From: Lentzea cavernae
GTDB lineage: Bacteria; Actinomycetota; Actinomycetes; Mycobacteriales; Pseudonocardiaceae
Reading direction: 5' to 3'
NCBI RefSeq assembly: GCF_014653695.1
Contig: NZ_BNAR01000006.1
Location: 248,001 to 312,000 of the forward strand
Length of the DNA stretch: 64,000 nt
Shown: one piece after another, positions 26,943 through 34,963 of the stretch
How positions within the stretch are numbered: position 1 is the first letter of the stretch
Layout of the letters: each line of letters begins with the position of its first letter
Notes under the pieces: model-generated
What the model was told of the DNA's origin: nothing
The model's database searches: none
Seen by the model: only the letters and a program-made list of their open reading frames with translations
Program-made: the position numbers and the translations under genes

Positions 26943-27694
26943 CGCGGGCTCCGCGGCGCCGTGTCACAGGTGGTGTCGACTGCCTGCGGTGCAACGGAGT
27001 AGTCGGCGACGAGCGCCGTCACGTTGTCCCGGGCCCCCGCGGCGAGTGCCAGGCCGACGAGTGCCGCGGCCGCTTCCCGCGCGTCGGCGTGCGACCGGAG
27101 CACCTCGTCGATCTCGGCGTCCGCCACCTCGTTGGTGAGGCCGTCCGTGCAGATCACGAACCGTTCCCCGGCGCGCGGCGGGAACAGCCACAGGTCGGGG
27201 TCGGACATGCTGGCCTTGCCCAGCACGCGGGTGACGACGTGCCGGCGCGGGTAGGTCCTGACCTCCTCCGCCGTCAGCAGTCCTGACGCGACGAGTTCCT
27301 GCGCCTCGGAGTGGTCGACGGTGAGCTGCGTCAGTCCGGTGCCGTCGAACCGGTAGACCCGCGAGTCGCCGACGTTGAACACGACCCAGTGCGGCCGTTC
27401 GGAGACGGTGACGAGCGCGATCCCGGCGACCGTCGTCATGCCGGCGTGTCCGGCCTCCTCCAGCGACCGGCCCGCCGCGGCGAGCGTCGCGCGGACGTCC
27501 TCCGGTCCCGGTGCCTCCTGCTGGTCGAGCTCGTGCAGCCGCGCCACGAGCATCGCGCTGGCGACCTCGCCCGCGGCGTGCCCGCCCACGCCGTCGGCGA
27601 CCGCGAAGATCCGCCTGCCCGCGATCGCGTTGTCCTCGTTGACTTCCCGCACCACACCGGGATGCGTGGTGACACCGGTCCTGATTTCGCTCAT
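26939..27694 (-). CDS. PP2C-type Ser/Thr protein phosphatase
   Basis: 251 residues, full-length soluble bacterial PP2C phosphatase. Metal-binding motifs in order: REVNEDN, FAVADGVGGHAAGE, VVFNVGDSRVYRF, ICTDGLTNEV, ARDNVTALVADY. Removes phosphate from Ser/Thr residues and probably opposes the kinase two genes downstream. Start at the ATG of MSEIRTG, with a GGGGGAG ribosome site seven bases before. First gene of the seven-gene operon; the promoter should lie in 27695-27860. The short Cys/Pro tail after the last motif is not conserved in the family. Confidence 0.93.
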   Translation of the reverse strand: MSEIRTGVTTHPGVVREVNEDNAIAGRRIFAVADGVGGHAAGEVASAMLVARLHELDQQEAPGPEDVRATLAAAGRSLEEAGHAGMTTVAGIALVTVSERPHWVVFNVGDSRVYRFDGTGLTQLTVDHSEAQELVASGLLTAEEVRTYPRRHVVTRVLGKASMSDPDLWLFPPRAGERFVICTDGLTNEVADAEIDEVLRSHADAREAAAALVGLALAAGARDNVTALVADYSVAPQAVDTTCDTAPRSPR

Positions 27695-27864
27695 CGTGCT
27701 CCCCCGCACCTCCTCCGCTGCGCCGTTCGGACGTCTCATCGCTCGCACCTCGCCGAGCGTTAGGCGGAAAAGGAGACAAAAACTGGCCACGGCGAAACGG
27801 AAACGTTCAGGCCCCACACGACGATGTGTAGAAGCCGCCCGGCGAAGAAGCGGTGCACGACAAA

Positions 27865-27895
27865 CGCTCCGGCACCTCGTCGAGGTACCGGAGCG
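27865..27895 (-). terminator. Hairpin downstream of the tachylectin-like gene
   Basis: 31-nt near-perfect hairpin with arms CGCTCCGG...CCGGAGCG and one C/A mismatch; the inner arms are ACCTCG/CGAGGT. It lies 30 bp after the stop of the minus-strand gene and before the PP2C gene, separating the two transcripts. Confidence 0.65.
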
Positions 27896-27903
27896 CCGGC
27901 TGC

Positions 27904-27926
27904 GGACAGAACCCGTCTGTCCTTTT
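27904..27926. terminator. Second hairpin with T-tract next to the stop codon
   Basis: GGACAGA-ACCCG-TCTGTCC followed by TTTT on the plus strand. On the minus strand it starts just after the TAA stop of the tachylectin-like gene. Together with the hairpin at 27865-27895 it forms a double terminator. Confidence 0.55.
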
Positions 27927-29883
27927 AGGCCAGTTGTGTCCCCGCGGAGAACGTCAGCGGAGCGCCCGCGTCCTGCGGGACGGACGCCGCGAACCGCCAG
28001 TAGGAGCCGCTGCTCGTCACACCCACCACGTGGAGCGCACCCGTCTCCACCCGCATGCTCGTGGGCTCGCTGAATCCGAGTTCCAGCCCTTCCGCGCTCA
28101 CCTGCTGCCACGGGTGGAACTCGGTGCCGTCCGCCGCGCCCTTCGACGTGGTCACGTACACCTCGCCGCCGGCCGTCAACGACACGGCGAGCGCGCCGTT
28201 CGGCAGCACCACCGCGTCGACCTGCCTGCTCTCCGCGTCGGACGCACCCGGCAGGTCGGGCAGGAACGTCCAGGTGTCCTCGAACCCGGTGCGGTCGGCC
28301 TTCTCCCGAAGCACGAAGGCACCCAGTCCGGCGCCCGCACCGGGCCGGAACCCGACGTCGACGAGCAGGATGCGGCTCTGCGCGTCCTGCACGAGCTTCG
28401 GCCGCGGCCCCACGACGTACGGGAGGCGGCCCATTTCGTGCGGAACGCCGCTGGTCCCAGTGCGGTACCAGGAGTTCATGTTGCCGCTCGTCCGCACGGC
28501 GATCGTCACCTCGGTGCCGCGGCTGATCACGCTCGGCGTCTCGGTGACCAGTCCGGAGCTGAACCGCTTCCACGCCAGGAAGTCGCCGTTGGGGAGCTGT
28601 TCGCGGTAGTAGAGCTGCCCTTCCCAGGGCCCCCGGTCGCTCGCGTGGTCGCCCATCGCGTAGACGACCAGCGTGCCGTTCGGGCGGCGGACCAGCGCGG
28701 GAGCCACCCTCATCGCGCCCTTGAGCGAGGGGAGGCTCTGCCAGCTGCCGTCGAGGCCGAGCGTGTGCACCTGGACGTCACCACTCGGCCGCTGGGTCGT
28801 GCCGAAGGTCTCCGTGCCGGCCACCGGGCCCGGCACCACGTTCGAGATGCCCGTGTAGTCGGGGCCGAAGGGTTCGGCGATCCAGTGGCCGAGGCCGCTG
28901 TCGCGCAGGTCGGTGACCCTGTTGTCCGGCTCCACCCGCATCAGGTGCGCGGCACCTCGCGGGTTCACGTACGCGACCGGCATGGCGCCCTGGTCCTCGA
29001 CCACCGGGTTCCTCGGCACCCAGTAGCCGGTCTGCCGGCAGTCCGTCGTGGTCGCCGTGACGTCGAGGTCGGTGCCCCAGTCGGTGCCGATCACCGAACC
29101 CGTGGAGGTGCGCCACCCGTCGTCGGAGTACTCGGAGTAGTCGTTCCACACCAGCTCACCGGTGCCGGGACGCACGGTGTAGAACACGTCGCCGCCGGCC
29201 GAGAAGAGCTTGGTGCCCGACTTCCAGGTCAGCCTGTGCTGCCACGTCTCGTACAGGGCGAACCGCTCGCTCACCCGGTCGTAGCGGAAGTGGTGCAGCA
29301 CGCCCGTGTCGTCGCGCCCCTTGAGGCCGCCCTGCCCGCTGGCGGCGATCGTGTCGAAGCGGTCCCAGCCGATGTCGATCACGCGGCCGCTGCCCGGTGC
29401 CCACGCCCGTTGCCGCTGGTCGAAGAACCACCAGCGCAGGGCGCCGCCCTCCAGCGTGTAGATGGACCCGTCCGAGTCGACCGTGATCTTGCCGCGGCCC
29501 GCGATCTGGACGAACTTGTCCCAGCCGGTGCCGATCGTGTCGTACTGGCCTCCGCCGGGCATCGTGTCCCAGCCGCTGCCGTTGTACCGCAGCCTGCGCA
29601 GGTCGCCACCGGTGGTGATGTTGAACAGCCAGCCGTCGGGCCCGGCGAAGGTCTTGCCGCCCCAGCCCGAACCGACCTGCCGCGCGCCCGCCCAGGTGGC
29701 CGCGCCGCTGCCCGGCGCGGAGTGCTGGTAGAGCCACAGGTCGCCGTCGGCCTGCATGGTGAAGATGTTCGACACCGGCCCGCACAGCCCGGCGGACGCG
29801 GTGCCCGCGCCCGTCGTCACCGCGGTGGCGGCACTCGCCGCCAACGCCGCGGCCAGGCACAACGATCTCAGCTTCTTGCTCAT
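27925..29883 (-). CDS. Secreted tachylectin-like beta-propeller protein
   Basis: 652 residues with a clear signal peptide (LCLAAALAASAATAVTTGAGTASA, cut about residue 31). The N-terminal half repeats a pattern of about 45 residues containing Gly-Trp-Asp-x-Phe (SGWDTM, TGWDKFVQI, IGWDRFDTI), as in tachylectin-2 type lectin propellers. The C-terminal half has further WD-like blades with no known motif. Probably extracellular and able to bind sugars such as GlcNAc; this follows from the family and was not shown. ATG with GGGGGAG before it. It ends with TAA, unusual in this GC-rich window. Transcribed toward, but separated by terminators from, the kinase operon. Confidence 0.78.
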   Translation of the reverse strand: MSKKLRSLCLAAALAASAATAVTTGAGTASAGLCGPVSNIFTMQADGDLWLYQHSAPGSGAATWAGARQVGSGWGGKTFAGPDGWLFNITTGGDLRRLRYNGSGWDTMPGGGQYDTIGTGWDKFVQIAGRGKITVDSDGSIYTLEGGALRWWFFDQRQRAWAPGSGRVIDIGWDRFDTIAASGQGGLKGRDDTGVLHHFRYDRVSERFALYETWQHRLTWKSGTKLFSAGGDVFYTVRPGTGELVWNDYSEYSDDGWRTSTGSVIGTDWGTDLDVTATTTDCRQTGYWVPRNPVVEDQGAMPVAYVNPRGAAHLMRVEPDNRVTDLRDSGLGHWIAEPFGPDYTGISNVVPGPVAGTETFGTTQRPSGDVQVHTLGLDGSWQSLPSLKGAMRVAPALVRRPNGTLVVYAMGDHASDRGPWEGQLYYREQLPNGDFLAWKRFSSGLVTETPSVISRGTEVTIAVRTSGNMNSWYRTGTSGVPHEMGRLPYVVGPRPKLVQDAQSRILLVDVGFRPGAGAGLGAFVLREKADRTGFEDTWTFLPDLPGASDAESRQVDAVVLPNGALAVSLTAGGEVYVTTSKGAADGTEFHPWQQVSAEGLELGFSEPTSMRVETGALHVVGVTSSGSYWRFAASVPQDAGAPLTFSAGTQLA

Positions 29884-29955
29884 CAGGAACTCCCCCAGGC
29901 GTTCACGTTCGTCGCAGGAGGAGCATACGACGCGGCACCGACAGTTCCGGCGGGC

Positions 29956-31164
29956 TCAGCGGCTGTGGCGGATCACGACCAGCGCGACGTCGTCGGTCGC
30001 CTGCTGGTCGCCGACCATCGTGGCCATGATCCGGATGCAGGCCGCCTCCGGGTCCATCGGGCCGACGGCGCCGCGCAGCCGTTCGAGGCCGGCGTCCAGG
30101 TCCTGCCCGCGGCGTTCCACCAGGCCGTCCGTGTACAGCACGACCACGCTGCCCGGCGGTACGTCCACGCCGGTGCTGCGGCGGCCGGTGGTGCCGAGGT
30201 CGAACCCGACGGGCGGCCCGATGACGGCGGGCGCGAACCGGGACCGCTCGCCCGGCACGGCGATGACCGGAGGCAGGTGGCCAGCCACGGCGAGGCTCAT
30301 GCGGTGGGTCGTCGTGTCGATGATCGCGTAGGCCACGGTGGCCATCGTGTTGTGCTCGAAGTAGCTGGCCTTGCGGTCGAGCTTGCCCAGCACCTGGGCG
30401 GGATCGAAGTACTCCAGGGCGTAGGCGCGCAACGCGCTCCTCAACCGTCCCATCACGACGGCCGCCCGCAGTCCGCTGCCGACGACGTCGCCGATCACCA
30501 CGCCGATGCGGTCGCCGGGCAGCTCGAACACGTCGTACCAGTCACCGCCGACCCCGCTCTCCGCACCGGGGACGTACCGGGCCGCGAGCTCCCAGCCCTC
30601 GGCGGCGGGCAGGCTCGACGGCAGCAGGCTCTCCTGCAGCATCGTGGCGGCGGCCCGTTCGGACCTCGTCCGGTCCACGTAGACGGCGACGGCGAGGCGG
30701 TCGGCGACGAGCTGCAGCGCGTCGACCTCCTCGTCGGTGAACCGGCGCGAGGTGGTGCTGCCGACGTGCAGGACCCCGGTCAGCTCGCCCTCGGCGATCA
30801 TCGGCACCCCGAGCAGCACGCGCAGCCCGTGCTCCCACAGCAGCGGGTTGACCACTGTGGACTCGTCGACCTGTTCGATCTGGACGGGCTCCCTGCGCTG
30901 GGCCACGCTGCCCGCGAAGCCCTTGCCGACGGGCACGCGCACGCCCTGGAAGACCTCTTCGTCGAGCCCCGCGGTCGCCCTCGCCACGAGCCGTTCGCCG
31001 CTGCGGTCCACCAGCAGCACGGTGACGGTGTCGACCGCGAGCAGCTCGCGGGAGCGTTCCAGCAGGACCTCGAGCAGCTTGTCGAGGTCGAGCTCCTTCA
31101 GCGCCCCGTCCGTGACGGCGTCGAGGACGCGCAGGCGGATCGACGGACTTCCCGCCTCGGTCAT
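29956..31164 (-). CDS. GAF-SpoIIE PP2C phosphatase
   Basis: 402 residues. GAF domain (about 15-165; VPVGKGFAGSVAQRREPVQIEQVDES) then a SpoIIE/RsbU-type PP2C phosphatase (about 175-400) with GVGGDWYDVFELPGDRIGVVIGDVVGSGLRAA, AGHLPP and LYTDGLVERR. Such proteins dephosphorylate anti-anti-sigma factors in stress-sigma partner switching. Start at the ATG of MTEAGSP, after GGAGGTG; the longer frame adds ten residues with no better signal. No anti-sigma or STAS gene is next to it. The signal sensed by GAF is unknown. Confidence 0.92.
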   Translation of the reverse strand: MTEAGSPSIRLRVLDAVTDGALKELDLDKLLEVLLERSRELLAVDTVTVLLVDRSGERLVARATAGLDEEVFQGVRVPVGKGFAGSVAQRREPVQIEQVDESTVVNPLLWEHGLRVLLGVPMIAEGELTGVLHVGSTTSRRFTDEEVDALQLVADRLAVAVYVDRTRSERAAATMLQESLLPSSLPAAEGWELAARYVPGAESGVGGDWYDVFELPGDRIGVVIGDVVGSGLRAAVVMGRLRSALRAYALEYFDPAQVLGKLDRKASYFEHNTMATVAYAIIDTTTHRMSLAVAGHLPPVIAVPGERSRFAPAVIGPPVGFDLGTTGRRSTGVDVPPGSVVVLYTDGLVERRGQDLDAGLERLRGAVGPMDPEAACIRIMATMVGDQQATDDVALVVIRHSR

Positions 31165-31341
31165 CGCACCTCCGCCTCTCCGGTTCGCTCGCACCAGCTT
31201 TCCACGACCGGCCCGGTCGCGCGTGCGGCGATCCCGCGACCGGGCTTGCCGACCCCCTTCAGCTGATCAACGCGAGGGCTGCGTCCGGCGGGTTCTACCG
31301 GGCTGGGGATCAAGCGCCTGCTGTGAAAGCCTGGAGGTGGG

Positions 31342-32148
31342 GTGGTCGTGGTGAGGATCGCTGTCATCGGTGACGTGGGCGGGCACGTCGAGCAGTTGCG
31401 GAAGGCCCTGCGCGAGCTGGGGTGCGAGACCGAGGTGCCGGACGGCCTGGTCGTGGTCCAGGTCGGCGACCTGGTGGACCGGGGGCCGGACAGCCTCGGC
31501 GTGCTGGACGTCGTCGCCCCGCTCATCGGGGAACGCTGGGTGCAGCTCGCGGGCAACCACGAGGAGCAGTACCTGCCGGGCTCCGAGGTCTTCTGGCCCG
31601 AACCGCTGCCGCGCGAAGGCGTGGAGACGTTGCGCGAGTGGTGGGCCGACGGCCGGATGCGGGTCGCGGCGGCCGTCACAGCCGTCGGGGAGGAGTTCCT
31701 GCTGACGCATGCGGGGCTGACGCTCGCCGCCTGGCAGCAGCTGGGTGAGCCCGATTCCGCCGCGGCGGCAGCGGGGTTGTTGAACGAACGGCCCGACCTG
31801 ATCCGGAACAGGGGCGCGCACGGCCGTGATCCGGAGACGGGACCGTTGTGGGCCGAGTCCGGAGCGGCGTTGCACGAACCGTGGATGCGGTACAGCGGCA
31901 TCGTGCCGTTCGGCCAGATCCACGGGCACTCCTCGATCGTCCACTTCGGCGACCAGAGGTGGACCTGCGACGGCCGGATCCGGCAGCGCGCCTCCGTCGA
32001 CTGGCAGCGCCGTCACGTGCGGGTGCGGGTCGGCGGGCGGACGTTCGTGGGCGTCGATCCCCGCCACGGCCGGGCGGGCGCCGCCACGTGGGAGCCGTTG
32101 GTCTTCGACGACACCCAGACCCCCATGAGCGTTCAGGTAGCCGTGTAG
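31342..32148 (+). CDS. Calcineurin-like metallophosphoesterase
   Basis: 268 residues. All metal-site motifs of the PP1/ApaH-like phosphoesterases are present: GDVGGH near the start, GDLVDRGPDS, GNHEEQY, a THAG block and a GHSS block near residue 193. GTG start with CTGGAGG before it. Soluble. The substrate may be phosphoprotein or a nucleotide such as Ap4A; the sequence does not decide. Convergent with the NIS synthetase gene, with only 6 bp between the stops. Confidence 0.87.
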   Translation: MVVVRIAVIGDVGGHVEQLRKALRELGCETEVPDGLVVVQVGDLVDRGPDSLGVLDVVAPLIGERWVQLAGNHEEQYLPGSEVFWPEPLPREGVETLREWWADGRMRVAAAVTAVGEEFLLTHAGLTLAAWQQLGEPDSAAAAAGLLNERPDLIRNRGAHGRDPETGPLWAESGAALHEPWMRYSGIVPFGQIHGHSSIVHFGDQRWTCDGRIRQRASVDWQRRHVRVRVGGRTFVGVDPRHGRAGAATWEPLVFDDTQTPMSVQVAV

Positions 32149-32154
32149 GCGCGG

Positions 32155-33597
32155 TCAGGCCCGGTACAACGGGTTCGGGCAGTCGACGTACCGGTTCGCG
32201 GCGCCCTCGGCGCGGGTCCAGCGCAGCAGCAGGTTCGCCTTCGCCGGCACGAACCGGTTCTCCAGCAACGACATGACCTGGTCACATCCGTGGTCGTCCG
32301 CGTAGGAGACGAACACGGCCCGCGCCTGACCCCACACGTCGAGGCCGGGGTGCCGTTGCAGCACCGCGCCGGCGATCTCGACCAGGTGGTTCACGACGAG
32401 GCAGTACTGCAGCCGCTCCCAGCCCTTGGCCTCGGAGACGCCCCGCGACCCGTCCACTCCGTCCACAGAGGACAGCAGCTCGGCGTGACGGGGCAGGAGC
32501 CGCATGCCCTCGGGGTCGCGGTGGACGGCCTGGACCGGCAGGCCCGAGGCGTCCACCCCCACCAGGACGTTCTGCAGGTGGCACTCCATCACGACGCCGT
32601 GCGCGAAGAACGCGTGCAGCACAGGGGGAACGAGGACCGAGACGTACTGCCGGAACCAACTCAGCGCGTCGTCGGAACTCAGGCCGTCCAACGGGTTTCC
32701 GTCGAACCCCTCGCTGATCCCCGCCGCCAGCAACGGTGTCACCCCCGGCACCAGGTGCTGCCGGAGGCCGTCGCGCACCACGACGGCAAGGCCCTCGAAG
32801 GACTCCGGCGAGGTCCGGTAGCCGCGGTCGATCAGGAAGGCCGTGCCGGGGAAGACCGAGGCGATGTCCGCGAACACCGGGCGCAGCAGACGAGCGAGCG
32901 GCGGGATCCACCGCAGGTCGTGCGCCCACAACCGGCGCACGTCGTTGGTGATCCGCACGTCGAGGCTGAACTTGTAGAACAGGTCCGCGGCCGGGTCGTA
33001 CACGGTGCGCACCGAGGACGTGGGCCACACCTCCTGCTCGCCCACCTCACCCTTGAGGCCCAGCAACGACAGCTGCCACGGGTGCGCGGGCAGCACGCCG
33101 GCGGGCAACGGCACCTCGCCGTCGTCCACGAACTCGCCTTCCAGGCGCGCCAACGCGAAGCTCGCGTGCACCTCGGGCGAGTACGGCAGCCACTCCGACG
33201 CGGGCAGGCCGCCGCGGCCCTTCGGCGCGGGGTGGTAGCGGTGGCCCGCGACCAGCGCCTGCTCGGAGCGCCGGTACAGGTCGGCGGGCGGTGCGGTGCG
33301 GGCGTCGAGCACGGCGGCGATGGCCGACCGCGAACCGGCGATCTCGTCCAGGAAGCCGACCGGTGGGTCGCCGAGCTCCTTCGTGATGAGCACAGCGAGT
33401 TCGTGCCACGACAACGGCTGCCACGATCCGGTGAACACCTCCGGGTCCGACAGCCAGCGCCCTTCCCGCGCGCGCAGCAGCACACCGGTGCGGGGCAGGC
33501 GGATCGTGCCTCCCGGTCCCCACTCCCCCACCTCGCGGCGCAGGCAGTTCAGCAGCGCCGTCGAGGTGGTGCCGTCGGGATCAGTGATCGCTTCCAC
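32155..33597 (-). CDS. NIS siderophore synthetase (IucA/IucC family), copy A
   Basis: 480 residues, shorter than typical family members (about 580-620). Family motifs are intact: AGHRYHPAPKGRGG (ATP and substrate region), LPAHPWQ, SSVRTVYDP, FYKFSLDVRITND, and ECHLQNVLV in the C-terminal part. NIS synthetases join carboxylates such as citrate to amines or hydroxylamines with ATP to build siderophores. GTG start; no strong ribosome site. Divergent from copy B with a 22-bp gap, so the two promoters must overlap. No transporter or decarboxylase gene is nearby, so the pathway seems incomplete in this window. Confidence 0.9.
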   Translation of the reverse strand: MEAITDPDGTTSTALLNCLRREVGEWGPGGTIRLPRTGVLLRAREGRWLSDPEVFTGSWQPLSWHELAVLITKELGDPPVGFLDEIAGSRSAIAAVLDARTAPPADLYRRSEQALVAGHRYHPAPKGRGGLPASEWLPYSPEVHASFALARLEGEFVDDGEVPLPAGVLPAHPWQLSLLGLKGEVGEQEVWPTSSVRTVYDPAADLFYKFSLDVRITNDVRRLWAHDLRWIPPLARLLRPVFADIASVFPGTAFLIDRGYRTSPESFEGLAVVVRDGLRQHLVPGVTPLLAAGISEGFDGNPLDGLSSDDALSWFRQYVSVLVPPVLHAFFAHGVVMECHLQNVLVGVDASGLPVQAVHRDPEGMRLLPRHAELLSSVDGVDGSRGVSEAKGWERLQYCLVVNHLVEIAGAVLQRHPGLDVWGQARAVFVSYADDHGCDQVMSLLENRFVPAKANLLLRWTRAEGAANRYVDCPNPLYRA

Positions 33598-33619
33598 CGG
33601 TGTCCGCTTCCCTCTGGCG

Positions 33620-34963
33620 ATGTGTCAGGATCAGATCATTCTGACGCAAACACCGGTCGAGTCCGATTTTGTCGCCGCATTGGACGAAAAACGCGCCGAA
33701 AGGTTCATCGCGGCGTTGCCGGGAGCCCGTGCGGCCGTTCTCGCGCGCCTGCGCCGGGCCCTCGCGATCGAACCGTTGCCGCAGGTCAGCGTCGATCCGG
33801 CCGAGTACACCCACCCGGTCGACCTCCTCACCGCACTGCGCTGGCGCGACTCCGGAAACCTGATCGCCGAGGTCGCCCACAGCGTCGCCGGGCTGGCCCT
33901 CTCCCGCACAACCGGCCCTCTCACGACTCCATTCCTGCACCGGTCGCTGGAAGAGCACGAGCAGAGCGTGGTCGACGGCCACCCGTTGCACCCGTGCTGC
34001 CGCAACCGCACCGGTTTCACCGCCCAGGACCACCTCGCGTACGGCCCCGAACACCGCCCGGTCGTGCAGCTTCGACTGCACCCGGCGGCCGACCACGTGG
34101 TGTTCGGCGACTGGCCCGAAGAACTCCGTGACGGCGAACGGATCCTGCTCCCGGTGCACCCGTGGCAGGCGGACCGGCTGGCCGTGCCCACCACCGGGTC
34201 CCTGCCCGCGAGCCCGCTGATGGCGTTGCGGACCCTCTCGACCGGCTCCTGGCACGTCAAAACCACGTTGAGCGCGCAGATCACCTCGGCCGTGCGGGAC
34301 ATCTCCGGCGGCTCGATCGCCACGGCGACGACAGTCTCGGACTTCCTGGAATCCACCGTCGAGGGCATCGAACTGCAGCGCAACCGGGCGTCGGCCGCCG
34401 TGCTCACCGGCGGCGAACCGGACCGCCGGCTGGGCGTGATCCTGCGCGACGCCCCCGTGCCGCGCGAGGGCGAGACCCTGCTGCCGCTGGCCGCGCTGAG
34501 CGCCTGGCGGGTCCCCGACCCGATCGGGTGGCTCGCGGAGTTCGCCGAACTGACCGTGCCGCCGCTGATGACCCTCCTCGCCCGCGGCGTCGCGTTGGAG
34601 GCGCACGAGCAGAACCTGCTGGTGGGCCTCGTGAACGGCAGGCCGAGCCGGGTCGTCTACCGCGACCTGGCCGACATCCGCGTCAGTCCGCGCGCCGGCC
34701 TGCCCACCCGCCTGCACGCGAGCCCGGAGGCGTTGCGCGCCAAGACGTTCGCCACCTTCTTCTCGACCGCGCTGACCGGTCTGGTCGGAGCGCTCGACGC
34801 CCCGGACGGCGACCTGTGGGACGTGGTGGCGCAGAAGATCCCGGACACCCCGGACCGGCACGCGCTGCTGCACGACCCGCTGCCCGCCAAGCCGCTCACG
34901 CTGATGCGCCTGAACCCGGAGACGACGGAGTGGGCCTACCTGCCCAACCCCTTCAGGAGCTGA
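33620..34963 (+). CDS. NIS siderophore synthetase (IucA/IucC family), copy B
   Basis: 447 residues, also short for the family. Motifs resemble copy A but are less canonical: VDGHPLHPCCRNRTGF in place of GHxxHPxxKxRxG, with the Lys missing; LPVHPWQ; LSAQITSAVRDIS; ALEAHEQNLLVGLVNG and VVYRDLADIRVS. The start was put at the ATG of MCQDQII because the longer frame would run back through copy A; the ribosome site is weak. The 3' end overlaps the convergent Nudix-like gene by 28 bp. Presumed to work with copy A on a bis-amide siderophore or another NIS product. Confidence 0.87.
   Translation: MCQDQIILTQTPVESDFVAALDEKRAERFIAALPGARAAVLARLRRALAIEPLPQVSVDPAEYTHPVDLLTALRWRDSGNLIAEVAHSVAGLALSRTTGPLTTPFLHRSLEEHEQSVVDGHPLHPCCRNRTGFTAQDHLAYGPEHRPVVQLRLHPAADHVVFGDWPEELRDGERILLPVHPWQADRLAVPTTGSLPASPLMALRTLSTGSWHVKTTLSAQITSAVRDISGGSIATATTVSDFLESTVEGIELQRNRASAAVLTGGEPDRRLGVILRDAPVPREGETLLPLAALSAWRVPDPIGWLAEFAELTVPPLMTLLARGVALEAHEQNLLVGLVNGRPSRVVYRDLADIRVSPRAGLPTRLHASPEALRAKTFATFFSTALTGLVGALDAPDGDLWDVVAQKIPDTPDRHALLHDPLPAKPLTLMRLNPETTEWAYLPNPFRS

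Noticed and set aside
27853-31266. 1137-residue open frame on the plus strand
   Set aside because: It runs antisense to the tachylectin-like and SpoIIE genes, is rich in Arg/His/Val/Gly and has no family signature; it is a high-GC shadow.
32736-32951. Small open frames inside the NIS synthetase gene
   Set aside because: Arg/Pro/Gly-rich shadow frames with no start signal.
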